From the IMG/VR virus record IMGVR_UViG_3300025769_000133, positions 1 through 57,579 of that record: a stretch of 57,579 bases of DNA. One strand, written 5' to 3'. Numbering within the stretch: position 1 is the stretch's first letter; each line of letters opens with the position of its first letter. This DNA is from a virus. Both the position numbers and the translations under genes were made by a program. This document shows positions 44,114 through 51,610 of this stretch, in pieces. The notes beneath the pieces were generated by a model. That model searched no databases and had not been told where the DNA came from. It saw only the letters and a program-made list of their open reading frames with translations.

Positions 44114-44654
44114 GCTTAATTAAAATGTCTTTTGATTTCATACAATATAATAATTGATTGTCAACAACGAATTCCCATTGTCTTAAATCAGGAAAGCTAA
44201 CTAAATCACCATCATTTATACCTAATGACTTTAGTTTTTCGTTTCCATATTTAATAATACCTTTGTTTGGTATTACTTTATCACCTAACTTTTCAGACTT
44301 TAAAGGTTTTATAAAACACCTGTCTAAAAATGCATTATTAACTCCGTTGTTATATAAATACACCTGATCAGGTGCACAAAAATATAAATCCTCTTTAAAA
44401 TAAGATCTACTGTTTTGTTGGACTCCTTTCATATTGTAGAATCTTCTAAAGACATTATGATGAACATATACTATATCACCAGGTTTTATTGGTAGATCAT
44501 AAGCGCTTGGAACACTTATCACCTTAGCCTTTTTATTTATTACTTTAAACTCTTCTATTTTAGTGTTTAACACTAAGGATTTATCACCAACTTTTTTTTC
44601 GTTGTTATATCTTTCGCCAACTGGAGTTATTATGTAGTCATAAAGACTATTCAC
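43971..44654 (-). CDS. tandem GroES-fold-like protein
   Basis: 227 residues with two halves of the same design. First half: SLYDYIITPVGERY, an AKVISVP strand, LPIKPGDIVYVHHNVFRRF, then FKEDLYFCAPDQVYLY. Second half: FLDRCFIKPLKS, KGIIKYGNEKLKSLGINDGD, LVSFPDLRQWEFVVDNQLLY and CMKSKDILIKHEY. Each repeats the GroES pattern (LHDRVIVK..., G-x-V-x-x-V, V-K-x-GD-x-V, E-x-x-x-DIL). The mobile-loop GGIVL is not evident. Similar proteins are common in marine phages without known role; here it shares a genome with true GroES and GroEL. The Cys-rich tail (DCRYGRGCDCG) is encoded in the overlap with the next gene. The fold call is my pattern reading. Confidence 0.7.
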   Translation of the reverse strand: MNSLYDYIITPVGERYNNEKKVGDKSLVLNTKIEEFKVINKKAKVISVPSAYDLPIKPGDIVYVHHNVFRRFYNMKGVQQNSRSYFKEDLYFCAPDQVYLYNNGVNNAFLDRCFIKPLKSEKLGDKVIPNKGIIKYGNEKLKSLGINDGDLVSFPDLRQWEFVVDNQLLYCMKSKDILIKHEYEGNEKEYNPSWAISSEGAYKSSKGTDCRYGRGCDCGPTQERRCN

Positions 44655-44877
44655 TGTAACTTAAGTTATATTCAACAGAAACAGCCATATTAGAATTAAA
44701 CTTTTTCCAAGGTAGTATTTCGTTGTTTTTTGTTATGTATATATTATAACAATTATGTTCATCAACCAATATATCAGATATAGTATGACCTCCGTAAACC
44801 TCTTGGCCTACGGAGTAATGCATTGCGTCATTCTTATAATCAGAACCTATACTTATTTTTCTAATTTTATTACTCAT
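44647..44877 (-). CDS. conserved small phage protein
   Basis: 76 residues: RKISIGSDYKNDAMHYSVGQEVYGGHTISDIL, read in two parts as RKISIGSDYKNDAMHYSVGQ and EVYGGHTISDILVDEHN, then NIYITKNNEILPWKKFN. It is a small beta-barrel-like pattern (SH3-like by eye) that I recall from Bacteroidota phages. It overlaps the double GroES-like gene by 8 bases, so their products may work together. Confidence 0.65.
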   Translation of the reverse strand: MSNKIRKISIGSDYKNDAMHYSVGQEVYGGHTISDILVDEHNCYNIYITKNNEILPWKKFNSNMAVSVEYNLSYSE

Positions 44878-44882
44878 GATCG

Positions 44883-45131
44883 CTATTTAACAGGTTCTAG
44901 TTTTTGTTCTCTATCAACTTCTGTATATTCACCTGTTTCTACATTTATGTCTATAGATCCATATTTAGATTCTAACTCTTTTTTAGTTGCTTCCACATCA
45001 GCATTTACAGCAGCAATTTCGTGAAGTGCAGCATGCTTAGCTGTTTCTAAACCTCCTATTTTAAGCATTATAGAGTTTAACAAGCCTTGTTGTTCTTGAA
45101 TTGTTTTTAATTCATCTTCCTTAATCTTCAT
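44883..45131 (-). CDS. conserved small coiled-coil protein
   Basis: 82 residues: KIKEDELKTIQEQQGLLNS, KIGGLETAKHAALHEIAAVN, KKELESKYGSIDINVETGEY. A helical hairpin followed by a short beta segment; similar small proteins of the pattern E-x-x-Y-G-x-I-x-I-N-x-x-x-G-x-Y are frequent in crAss-like and other Bacteroidota phages near the terminase. Function unknown. Confidence 0.68.
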   Translation of the reverse strand: MKIKEDELKTIQEQQGLLNSIMLKIGGLETAKHAALHEIAAVNADVEATKKELESKYGSIDINVETGEYTEVDREQKLEPVK

Positions 45132-45173
45132 TTTATTAAATTTAATTGTTTGTTTTTTATTTATATATTCTTT

Positions 45174-46412
45174 TTAAAAAGAACTTTTTCTCACTGAACA
45201 GAGTATTGGTACGCCAGTATATAAAGTACTAGATTTAGTAAATGTAACTTCATAATATCCAAAACCTGGTTGTAATGAAGCATCTGGAGTCCACAATCTA
45301 AGTATCATAACTTCATCAGTGGTGAAGTTAAAATCTAAAGTGCCTGTTGTAGTAGCATTATTTGCATTAAAGTCTGTAGTAGTTGTAGTAGTGCTTGTAC
45401 CATCAAAGCTTGTGTATGATGCATGATATACAGAAGCGGTTGATCCACTTCCACCGCCTTGATTTGTTATTTCAAGCTCTATGTCACTAGCGCTTGTATC
45501 CCACCAAAGTCTAACAACACCATCATCAAACATATCTAGATCACCGACGTTACTTGGAGTTAAAGAGTTAATTGGCGCACTTGGCGTTGTCCATTCTACA
45601 CTAGTTCCTGTTGATGTAAGAACTTGTCCTGATGTACCAGATGAAGCTGAACCACCACACTTAAAAGCGCTAGTAGGGCTAAGTCTTAAATCCATTTGGC
45701 TAGTAAGCTCTGCTACAGCATTACCTGAAGTTGAGTCAGTCAATGAAATTCTTTTTTGTCCGCTAATTCCTGTTTGTAGAAAAATAGTTCCAGATGTAGC
45801 GCCTTGTAGAGAAAAATTACCTTGTCCAACTCTTATACCAAAAGTACCTGCTGGATCTTTACCAACACTAAATTGTGAAGTTGTATTTCCTTCTCTAAAA
45901 TCTATAAAAGAACGATTCCCACCTTGATCATTAATAACTGAATTACCGCCTGCATTAACGACAGTTTGAATATCTGGAGTTGAACCTCCAGCTGAAATCC
46001 ATTCTACATCGCCTAATGTGTTTTTAGCAGCTAATACATCTCCAACCGCTGGAGTTCCTAAACTGGCGTTAGGGGTAATTCTTAGATTTCCACCACTAGT
46101 TAAAGTTAAATTAGTATTAGTTGTAGTTCCAATAATGCTAAAGCTAGTATCACTTGATATTGAGTTAACACTCATTGTAGTGATTGTATTACTAGCACCA
46201 TTTTTGAAAAGAATACTACCTGTTCCTCCATTACTGTCAATAATATTACCATTATCTACTATAAATTGTAGATCTGAGGTACTTTTTGCAAAAGCACTGT
46301 CTATAGTCGCACCACTTATCTGCGCGGTTCCAGCCGCGTTATAACCAGCTATACCAGTCATATTAGCTAAAGTTGTTTCTACGGGTAAATTACTTATTTT
46401 TACGTTTGCCAT
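45174..46412 (-). CDS. receptor-binding/fibre-like protein
   Basis: 412 residues, Gly/Ser/Thr/Asn-rich, low in charge, with beta-repeat character. The N-terminal ANVKISNLPVETTLANMTG is a typical phage fibre/appendage attachment start. It has two VL-x(8-10)-VEW modules (DVLAAKNTLGDVEW near residue 130 and GQVLTSTGTSVEWTT near 270) and a Ser/Thr run near 350. The C-terminal 80 residues form a distinct globular part with Trp and Phe. Such proteins line fibres or baseplate appendages and often diverge between relatives. Receptor contact is inferred from design. Confidence 0.68.
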   Translation of the reverse strand: MANVKISNLPVETTLANMTGIAGYNAAGTAQISGATIDSAFAKSTSDLQFIVDNGNIIDSNGGTGSILFKNGASNTITTMSVNSISSDTSFSIIGTTTNTNLTLTSGGNLRITPNASLGTPAVGDVLAAKNTLGDVEWISAGGSTPDIQTVVNAGGNSVINDQGGNRSFIDFREGNTTSQFSVGKDPAGTFGIRVGQGNFSLQGATSGTIFLQTGISGQKRISLTDSTSGNAVAELTSQMDLRLSPTSAFKCGGSASSGTSGQVLTSTGTSVEWTTPSAPINSLTPSNVGDLDMFDDGVVRLWWDTSASDIELEITNQGGGSGSTASVYHASYTSFDGTSTTTTTTDFNANNATTTGTLDFNFTTDEVMILRLWTPDASLQPGFGYYEVTFTKSSTLYTGVPILCSVRKSSF

Positions 46413-46422
46413 TTTTATTTAT

Positions 46423-46581
46423 TTAAGGTGCTGCTTCTTGAAGTAGCAAGTCTGTTGTGTTTTGTAGTTCTAAAAATCCTAAACCATTTTCAAGTTCAAT
46501 GAAAAAAGTCTCCGCTGGCGGAGCAGATGGTCCTTTCGGTCTTCGAAGATCTTGAAACTGATTTCCTATACTTATTATCAT
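46423..46581 (-). CDS. 52-residue hypothetical protein
   Basis: MIISIGNQFQDLRRPKGPSA followed by a short acidic, Leu-rich end (FFIELENGLGFLELQ). It fills the space between two structural genes, sharing one base with the upstream stop. No family recognised. Confidence 0.55.
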   Translation of the reverse strand: MIISIGNQFQDLRRPKGPSAPPAETFFIELENGLGFLELQNTTDLLLQEAAP

Positions 46582-47360
46582 TAGAATAAAGCTAAAATAA
46601 CTTCTTTAGGGTCTACGCCTTCTTCATTTGCTTTGGCAGCACATACTGTTAAGCAAAGCACAGGCATAAAACTTCCAGCAGGTACATTTGTATAAGTTGC
46701 TTTACTTCCACTCTCCATTATAACAGTTAAACTATCCATGGCAGCGCCAACATATAAGGCAGCTCCTGGATTAAATGTAGCCCAATCACAACCAGCAGAT
46801 TGACCTGGTTCTTCTCCTTCTTTACAGTTCCATTTTACTATATCTTTCTGTTTGAAAGCTTTTAAAGAGTTATCAACTGGTAACACATTACCTAATGCAT
46901 CTATTTCGTCTATCGTTAACCTATTTTCCATAGGGCTAAATGGACATCCATAATCCCAAGGAAGAAATACAAGACTTTCTACTTGTACTAAATTATCTGC
47001 ATTAGTTCCAGATGTATAAGTATTACTTTCTTCCCACACTACAGTAAGAATATCTCCTTCGCTGTAAGAAGATCCCGGACTGCAAGAACCCTGACAAATT
47101 TCAGCACTTGTAATTTCTCCATTAGGACCTATAGCTGTAACGCATATAACAGCTCCACTTCCTGTGCCGTCTGGATTTAATGTTTGATAAGTCTGCCCAT
47201 TTGTAATATTTAGTTCAAAACCAGTACCTGAAGTATCTGGTCCAGTTAAAATATCTATACTTTTTACACCTGCATAAACACATCCTGGTAAGTCTTGTAA
47301 AGCTACAGCATCATGCGCGAATACTCTCGGCTGTTTTAGTGTTGTTCCTATTACACTCAT
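46581..47360 (-). CDS. structural (appendage/head) protein, unknown
   Basis: 259 residues, low charge, Thr/Gly/Val-rich, with at least eight Cys (CVYAG, CVTAIG, CQGSC, GCPFS, NCKEG, GCDWA, CLTVCAAKAN). It looks like a beta-sandwich virion protein, with an ordered C-terminal domain (FNPGAALYVGAAMDSLTVIM, YTNVPAGSFMPVLCLTVC). The start has the AATTATG context. Its position beside a fibre-like gene and a holin-like gene favours a head or tail appendage. No specific family can be assigned. Confidence 0.62.
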   Translation of the reverse strand: MSVIGTTLKQPRVFAHDAVALQDLPGCVYAGVKSIDILTGPDTSGTGFELNITNGQTYQTLNPDGTGSGAVICVTAIGPNGEITSAEICQGSCSPGSSYSEGDILTVVWEESNTYTSGTNADNLVQVESLVFLPWDYGCPFSPMENRLTIDEIDALGNVLPVDNSLKAFKQKDIVKWNCKEGEEPGQSAGCDWATFNPGAALYVGAAMDSLTVIMESGSKATYTNVPAGSFMPVLCLTVCAAKANEEGVDPKEVILALF

Positions 47361-47366
47361 AATTTA

Positions 47367-47816
47367 TTATTTTCTTAATTTTTGAATTTTTTCAGCACCT
47401 CTGCTACCAAAGTATGCTACATATACTGTTATTAATAAAGCTTCCAATAATGAAACCCACCCGTTGTTTATTTCTAATACCACCGTTGAGTCCAGTACTA
47501 TAAAAATAGTCATGGCTAAAGTTAAATATATAAGCGTCAGTGGTCTGGTATTTTTACTCAGCCAAGAGTCGCTTGTCATATCACTTTGCCATCTATTTGA
47601 GATGTTGTTCATCTCGGCAATATCTTGATCTAATAGCTTTAAAGCCATTTCTTTATCTTTGGGTTCTATATTAGAATCACCTGATATAAGATTTTTTACA
47701 ATACCAAGTCCTCCCTTATCAGGAAGAAACTCTCCTACTGTATCTAATATAGCTGGAGCTTTTTCTTTTAAAAATACTCCAACTTTAGTTTCTTTAAATT
47801 TTTTCTTTTTTCTCAT
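47367..47816 (-). CDS. holin-like membrane protein (3TM-holin type)
   Basis: 149 residues from ATG 47816; an upstream ATG at 47861 overlaps the previous gene and is less likely. The soluble N-terminal half (FLKEKAPAILDTVGEFLP, KEMALKLLDQDIAEMN) is followed by DSWLSKNTRPLTLIYLTLAM and two hydrophobic segments (LIYLTLAMTIFIVLDS at about 97-113; VSLLEALLITVYVAYFGSRG at about 123-142). The WLSKNTRP-LTL...YFGSRGAEK pattern is that of small phage holins of the 3TM type. It may permeabilise the membrane for the amidase at 50.0-50.5 kb. Confidence 0.75.
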   Translation of the reverse strand: MRKKKKFKETKVGVFLKEKAPAILDTVGEFLPDKGGLGIVKNLISGDSNIEPKDKEMALKLLDQDIAEMNNISNRWQSDMTSDSWLSKNTRPLTLIYLTLAMTIFIVLDSTVVLEINNGWVSLLEALLITVYVAYFGSRGAEKIQKLRK

Positions 47817-47817
47817 T

Positions 47818-48567
47818 TTAAAATAAACTTCTTCTAGACCTTCTACTACCTCTTTTAGCATATCTCTTATTAGATCTATTTCTAGCTTTTAGCTTTTGAT
47901 CTTGAAGCCATCCTTTAGGGTCAAAAGTCTTTTTTAGTTTTTGAGTTCCGTCAGGTTTTACTTTATATATTCTATCTTTTTGAGCTTTGTTATAAGCTTT
48001 GTCTTCCGCTTTTCTTTCTGCCGAGGTTTGCTTTGCCATGTCTAATCCACAAGCTGTTGGGTCTTCAGGGTCACATTCGTATAATGATCTTCCTCTTATT
48101 TTTCCATCACTACTTACTGAGTACTTATTACTAGAGTTTGAACTAGTAGATTTTTTAGTTTCTTTTTTTTCTGTTCCGTCTACGCCTGAAGGGTCTTTGT
48201 GTATTTCAATAGTCCTTAACTGTGGTGTTGAATCTACAAATATACTTCCTCCTGTTTTGTTTATTCTTTCTAGAGTTTCTGTTTGTTCTGGGGATTTGCT
48301 AGGGCTTTTGTATATCTTGTCAGTTCTTTTAGCTCTTATATACTTGTTTAAATCAGATCCTTCATAACCATATTTAGCTTTAGCAAATCCTGAATCAATT
48401 TCGGCTTGAAGTTTATCATAAACTTTAGGGTCTTTTTTTGCAGAGCTAAAAGGTTTATAAATCTCCTTCATTTCAGTTCCTTTAGAAATATCTGTAGATT
48501 TTTTCCAAGAAGATTTTATTTTATCACAAGGTACTATATTTCCATTGCTGTCATAACAATCTGCCAT
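47818..48567 (-). CDS. hypothetical protein with Arg-rich tail
   Basis: 249 residues, polar, mostly disordered in appearance. Starts MADCYDSNGNIVPCDKIKSS, has Lys/Ser-rich middle repeats (KYIRAKRTDKIYKSPSKSPE, KKETKKSTSSNSSNKYS) and ends with an Arg-rich stretch NRSNKRYAKRGSRRSRRSLF. The tail resembles DNA-compacting or packaged basic proteins. No family recognised; one of several basic proteins in this part of the virion arm. Confidence 0.58.
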   Translation of the reverse strand: MADCYDSNGNIVPCDKIKSSWKKSTDISKGTEMKEIYKPFSSAKKDPKVYDKLQAEIDSGFAKAKYGYEGSDLNKYIRAKRTDKIYKSPSKSPEQTETLERINKTGGSIFVDSTPQLRTIEIHKDPSGVDGTEKKETKKSTSSNSSNKYSVSSDGKIRGRSLYECDPEDPTACGLDMAKQTSAERKAEDKAYNKAQKDRIYKVKPDGTQKLKKTFDPKGWLQDQKLKARNRSNKRYAKRGSRRSRRSLF

Positions 48568-48568
48568 A

Positions 48569-48856
48569 TTATCTTATTTTACGTTTACTTTTTCTATTTC
48601 TTAATGGACCTTTAGATTTATAGCTATCAACAACAGCTCCAGCTCCATATTCAGCCATATATTCTTTATTAGACATTCCTTTTTGATTAGGTTTACCTTC
48701 ATTAACTATAACATCTGGATTTTTAGGAACACCTTTATTATATAATCTTCTACTTTGTTCATCAAGTGTTTCAAACTCCATGTTTTTAGGATTATAATAC
48801 AAACCTTTACTTTTTTTTCGTTGTATTTTTCTTGGGCTAGGATGTCTATTTGGCAT
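48569..48856 (-). CDS. small basic hypothetical protein
   Basis: 95 residues with basic ends (HPSPRKIQRKKSKG; SKGPLRNRKSKRKIR) and a short ordered centre (EFETLDEQSRRLYNKGVPKN, SNKEYMAEYGAGAVVDSY). Probably DNA- or capsid-associated; family unknown. Confidence 0.58.
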   Translation of the reverse strand: MPNRHPSPRKIQRKKSKGLYYNPKNMEFETLDEQSRRLYNKGVPKNPDVIVNEGKPNQKGMSNKEYMAEYGAGAVVDSYKSKGPLRNRKSKRKIR

Positions 48857-48859
48857 AAT

Positions 48860-49015
48860 CTAGTTTTTAAAAGCTAAAAGTAATTCTCTTAATCCCATAC
48901 CAAAAGCTACACCAGCATAAAGTGGATGGGCTTCTAATAAAAGTATTGCACCTAACATACCACAAGCTACTGATTTAGAAAGTGGGTGATTTACTATTTG
49001 TTTTACTGTTTCCAT
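48860..49015 (-). CDS. small hydrophobic protein
   Basis: 51 residues, METVKQIVNHPLSKSVACGM then LGAILLLEAHPLYAGVAFG and MGLRELLLAFKN. One long or two short membrane segments with a charged start and end. Start has the AATTATG context. A holin or membrane-anchor role is possible because it lies near the amidase, but nothing diagnostic is visible. Confidence 0.6.
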   Translation of the reverse strand: METVKQIVNHPLSKSVACGMLGAILLLEAHPLYAGVAFGMGLRELLLAFKN

Positions 49016-49024
49016 AATTTTAAT

Positions 49025-49372
49025 TTAATGACCCCAAGTAGATGGATCCATAGGGTCATAGTTTACATTATATATTCCGCCTACAGTACCTGGAACTCTA
49101 GTACCAAGATTAACTTTTTTACCACTAGGTTTGGATGATCCTGGCATAGGAGGTTTAAGTGTATTTGCTATATTAGTATTTGTACTTCCAGTTTTTGAGT
49201 CAGAATCGTCATCATCATCATTGTCTTTGCAAGCACTAGGATTTTCTCTACAATATTTTTCTTGTTGTTTTCTTTCCGCTGTTTCAGCAAACTTATCAGT
49301 AGCTTCCATCATTTTTTCTCCAACTACATTTGGGTCAGCTGGAGCAATATATCTAGGTTGTCTATAACTCAT
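49025..49372 (-). CDS. hypothetical protein with acidic run
   Basis: 115 residues: helical N-terminus (VVGEKMMEATDKFAETAER), a Cys pair and Asp-rich run (CRENPSACKDNDDDDDSDS), a Ser/Thr/Pro linker, and a C-terminus ending YDPMDPSTWGH. Its ATGA-type overlap with the preceding gene (4 bases) suggests coupled translation. No family recognised. Confidence 0.55.
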   Translation of the reverse strand: MSYRQPRYIAPADPNVVGEKMMEATDKFAETAERKQQEKYCRENPSACKDNDDDDDSDSKTGSTNTNIANTLKPPMPGSSKPSGKKVNLGTRVPGTVGGIYNVNYDPMDPSTWGH

Positions 49373-49617
49373 GATCTTCTATTTTTCATTTTACTACCTT
49401 TTCTAAGCTCTGGGTATTTAGAATACACACAACTTTTTATAGCTTCTGGGTCTTCAGCGTTATGCGCTAGACTTAGAGCAGACTTTGCTCTTTTTAAACT
49501 ATCTACAGGATATGTTTCATCTGGTCCACAAAAATTACCTTTAGCAACGTTTTTATATGTATAAGCATTTGATTTACCTGGTTCTTCTCTAAGCTCTGTT
49601 AAATTATCTTTTTTCAT
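49369..49617 (-). CDS. conserved small phage protein
   Basis: 82 residues. The core GNFCGPDETYPVDSLKRAKS, SLAHNAEDPEAIKSCVYSKY and PELRKGSKMKN is a pattern I recall in other phages (F-C-G-x-x-x-T-Y-P-V-x-x, RA-x-SA-L, Cys-x-Y). It is probably a small helical domain. Function unknown. Confidence 0.65.
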   Translation of the reverse strand: MKKDNLTELREEPGKSNAYTYKNVAKGNFCGPDETYPVDSLKRAKSALSLAHNAEDPEAIKSCVYSKYPELRKGSKMKNRRS

Positions 49618-49621
49618 AATA

Positions 49622-49765
49622 CTATTTGTTATAAGGAAACATTTCGTTTAGCTTATTTTTTCTTGCGCTACAGCCGCAACCGCCTGGTATTTTATCAGCT
49701 AACTTTTTTATACCTGTAGCTGTAGTAAATTTTTCTATTGTATCGCCTAAACCTTTTGATTTCAT
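49622..49765 (-). CDS. conserved 47-residue protein with CGC motif
   Basis: MKSKGLGDTIEKFTTATGIK, then KLADKIPGGCGCSARKNKLN and EMFPYNK. KGLGDTxEKxTxATGIKK followed by CGC...R...LN and an FPY end is a pattern that recurs in Bacteroidota phages near the lysis and terminase genes. Function unknown; the CGC could bind a metal. Confidence 0.72.
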   Translation of the reverse strand: MKSKGLGDTIEKFTTATGIKKLADKIPGGCGCSARKNKLNEMFPYNK

Positions 49766-49766
49766 T

Positions 49767-50042
49767 TTAATTTTTTTTCTTTTTATATAGTTCTTGATCT
49801 ATCTCTCTACACCAGTCTCTGAGTTCTTTAACTTCTTTTTCAAGTTCATTAATATGATCAGTATGCCAATTTTGTTTTAAATCGTATTCTATACGATCTA
49901 TAACAGCTTTAGGCATTTTTTTAGCGTCTGCTATGTCATCTTGTAAAGTATAATACATACCAACTAAAGACGCTGTAAACATTATTATACCTAAAATAGT
50001 TTTAAGATCTATTTTAAGTTCTGTATTTTGACTTATCTTCAT
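49767..50042 (-). CDS. membrane-anchored coiled-coil protein (spanin- or holin-like)
   Basis: 91 residues: KISQNTELKIDLKTIL, one membrane segment GIIMFTASLVGMYYTL (about 18-34), and a periplasm-type coiled coil DRIEYDLKQNWHTDHINELE followed by KEVKELRDWCREIDQELYKK. A single N-terminal membrane anchor with a long coiled coil, overlapping the amidase gene by 4 bases, is the layout of an inner-membrane spanin or a small holin partner. No outer-membrane lipoprotein partner is visible next to it. Confidence 0.68.
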   Translation of the reverse strand: MKISQNTELKIDLKTILGIIMFTASLVGMYYTLQDDIADAKKMPKAVIDRIEYDLKQNWHTDHINELEKEVKELRDWCREIDQELYKKKKN

Positions 50043-50455
50043 AAATTTTTATACTCCTCAGTTGCATCAAAACTAGGGCAAGCTTTATTAGCAAAGTCTC
50101 TATGCCCATGTATAGTTGCTTCAGGATACATTGCTTTTAATGTTCTTAACACTGCTAGCAAGCTATCTTTCTGACAATCATATCTAGTATCTTTCGGGGT
50201 CTTACCATCTGCTTCTACGCCTCCGCAATAGCATATACCTATTGAATTACGATTCTGCCCTTTAGAGTGAGCCCCGATTTTAGCTATATCTCTACCTTTG
50301 TGTATTTCACCATATAAGTCTATATAGAAATGATAGCCTATGTCGCTCCAACCTCTACCGTCTACGTGCCAACTACGTATAGTATCTACAGTGTAGTTTT
50401 CACCTTCCCTGGTAGCAGAGCAATGTACAATTAGTTTATTTATTTCTCTCATCAC
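50039..50455 (-). CDS. N-acetylmuramoyl-L-alanine amidase (T7 lysozyme-like endolysin)
   Basis: 138 residues; cleaves the peptidoglycan stem-peptide link for lysis. The Amidase_2 zinc site is visible: H11 in LIVHCSAT, H118 in HGHRDF, C126 in NKACPSFD, with K124 two residues before the Cys. The H-x5-K-x-C spacing is the same as T7 lysozyme's H122/K128/C130. Y41 (IGYHFYI) takes the active-site Tyr role. No signal peptide, so it depends on a holin. It is flanked on each side by small membrane proteins overlapping by 4 and 20 bases. T7 lysozyme also inhibits RNA polymerase, but no phage RNA polymerase occurs here. Confidence 0.93.
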   Translation of the reverse strand: MMREINKLIVHCSATREGENYTVDTIRSWHVDGRGWSDIGYHFYIDLYGEIHKGRDIAKIGAHSKGQNRNSIGICYCGGVEADGKTPKDTRYDCQKDSLLAVLRTLKAMYPEATIHGHRDFANKACPSFDATEEYKNL

Positions 50456-50600
50456 TATTATTTTTCATCAGCCACCAACGATGGGCTGTGTAACCTATAG
50501 TAACTAATAAAAGTGTAATTTTTAACACTGGTTCTAACCAATCCATCATTGTAACGCCAAATGCTCCAGCATTTAAAACGTACAGTTTAATATCTTCCAC
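50436..50600 (-). CDS. single-span membrane protein, candidate holin
   Basis: 54 residues from GTG 50600, or 37 from an internal ATG pair. EDIKLYVLNAGAFGVTMM precedes DWLEPVLKITLLLVTIGYTA, a membrane span, and a Trp-rich basic end HRWWLMKNNSDERNK. Overlaps the amidase start by 20 bases, as expected for a coupled holin-endolysin pair. Similar short proteins of the form LNAG...LK-x-x-LLL-x-T-I-G-Y-T-x-x-x-W-W occur in related phages. Confidence 0.68.
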   Translation of the reverse strand: MEDIKLYVLNAGAFGVTMMDWLEPVLKITLLLVTIGYTAHRWWLMKNNSDERNK

Positions 50601-50603
50601 AAC

Positions 50604-50774
50604 TTACTGATTTGCTCTAAGAGCAGCGTTGCCTTTGTATTCTATATTATCTATTCTTAAACTAGTTCTAATAGACACATCTCTCGACTTCATAGATCTT
50701 TCTCCAGCTAAAGGCTTTAAACAAGGTTTACACTGTTTTCCTGCTGGTATTTGTTTTTCTCCGTAACTTGGCAT
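50604..50774 (-). CDS. 56-residue hypothetical protein
   Basis: MPSYGEKQIPAGKQCKPCLK followed by PLAGERSMKSRDVSIRTSLR and IDNIEYKGNAALRANQ. A C-x-x-C pair near the start and a basic middle suggest a small zinc- or nucleic-acid-binding protein. AATTATG start. Family unknown. Confidence 0.6.
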   Translation of the reverse strand: MPSYGEKQIPAGKQCKPCLKPLAGERSMKSRDVSIRTSLRIDNIEYKGNAALRANQ

Positions 50775-50783
50775 AATTTATTT

Positions 50784-50993
50784 TTACATTGTTAGTGATT
50801 GTCCTGTAGCAGGATCTACTTGGGTAGTATTACCAAGTTGATTTACTTTAGCAGTTGAAGCATATACTGGATTCATAGGTAGTGTACCTGCTCCTGATAT
50901 ATCTTGAAACTGTGTAAAATTTCTTTGTGTTTGTGGATCTTGCTGCGTTTGCGGCATACCACTAAGTATTTTATTTGGTTGATTATTAATCAT
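50784..50993 (-). CDS. small Gln/Asn-rich hypothetical protein
   Basis: 69 residues, Gln/Asn/Thr/Pro-rich with no charge clusters (ILSGMPQTQQDPQTQRNFTQ, GAGTLPMNPVYASTAKVNQL). Looks flexible, like a linker or virion-surface peptide. AATTATG start. No family recognised. Confidence 0.52.
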   Translation of the reverse strand: MINNQPNKILSGMPQTQQDPQTQRNFTQFQDISGAGTLPMNPVYASTAKVNQLGNTTQVDPATGQSLTM

Positions 50994-51008
50994 AATTAGT
51001 TTTATTTT

Positions 51009-51428
51009 TTAAGGTTTTTTTCTTCCTCTTTTTATTACGTTTTCTCCTTTTACAAAATATAAACCACCTTTTGGATCTCTTAGGTTGCCCTTTTCATCAG
51101 TGTCCCAACCTCCAAACTCTTCTACCATTCCTGATTTCTTATTTATAGGAACACCAGTAGTATCTATTTCCATATATCTCGCATTTGACCCATCTTCAGG
51201 TTCGTATTTTGTAGCTGTATGCCCTGTCATTGGAGTGCTGGGTCCAAATAAACTCGGAGCTTTACGCATTGGCAAAACTTTCTCAGGTAAGTCTTGATTA
51301 GGGTATACTCTTACAGTATCACTTGGAGCTGGTCGTGGTGGATCTATAGGTTTTTTATTTCCTAAAACATCTGAATCTGTTCGAGAAAAGTTAGCGTAAT
51401 CTTTTTGATTGTTTTTTCTTAGTGCCAT
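51009..51428 (-). CDS. hypothetical protein
   Basis: 139 residues, polar, with Pro-rich segments (IDPPRPAPSDTVRVYPNQDL, SLFGPSTPMTG), an ordered C-terminal region (EFGGWDTDEKGNLRDPKGGL) and a basic end IKRGRKKP. Probably a small virion protein; AATTATG start. No family recognised. Confidence 0.55.
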   Translation of the reverse strand: MALRKNNQKDYANFSRTDSDVLGNKKPIDPPRPAPSDTVRVYPNQDLPEKVLPMRKAPSLFGPSTPMTGHTATKYEPEDGSNARYMEIDTTGVPINKKSGMVEEFGGWDTDEKGNLRDPKGGLYFVKGENVIKRGRKKP

Positions 51429-51433
51429 AATTA

Positions 51434-51610
51434 TTATTTATATGATTTTTCGTAATCTCCCATATCATAATCACTATGATCAGTAGATCCAGTGCTGTGG
51501 AAATCGTCTAAAGCTCGTCTCTGCTCAGGCGTAAGATTATCTCTACCTTTAGCTTCTAACCTCTTCATTTTTCGAGCTTCTCTTTTCTTTTTGTTAAATA
51601 ACTTACTCAT
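51434..51610 (-). CDS. 58-residue hypothetical protein
   Basis: Basic N-terminal half (MSKLFNKKKREARKMKRLEA) and acidic, Tyr/Ser-rich C-terminal half (DFHSTGSTDHSDYDMGDYEK). Its ATG overlaps the stop of the upstream MarR-like gene by one base. Function unknown. Confidence 0.58.
   Translation of the reverse strand: MSKLFNKKKREARKMKRLEAKGRDNLTPEQRRALDDFHSTGSTDHSDYDMGDYEKSYK

Noticed and set aside
45481-45927. + strand open frame of 148 residues
   Set aside because: Antisense to the fibre-like gene; Pro/Val/Leu-rich product typical of antisense frames over Gly/Thr-rich genes.
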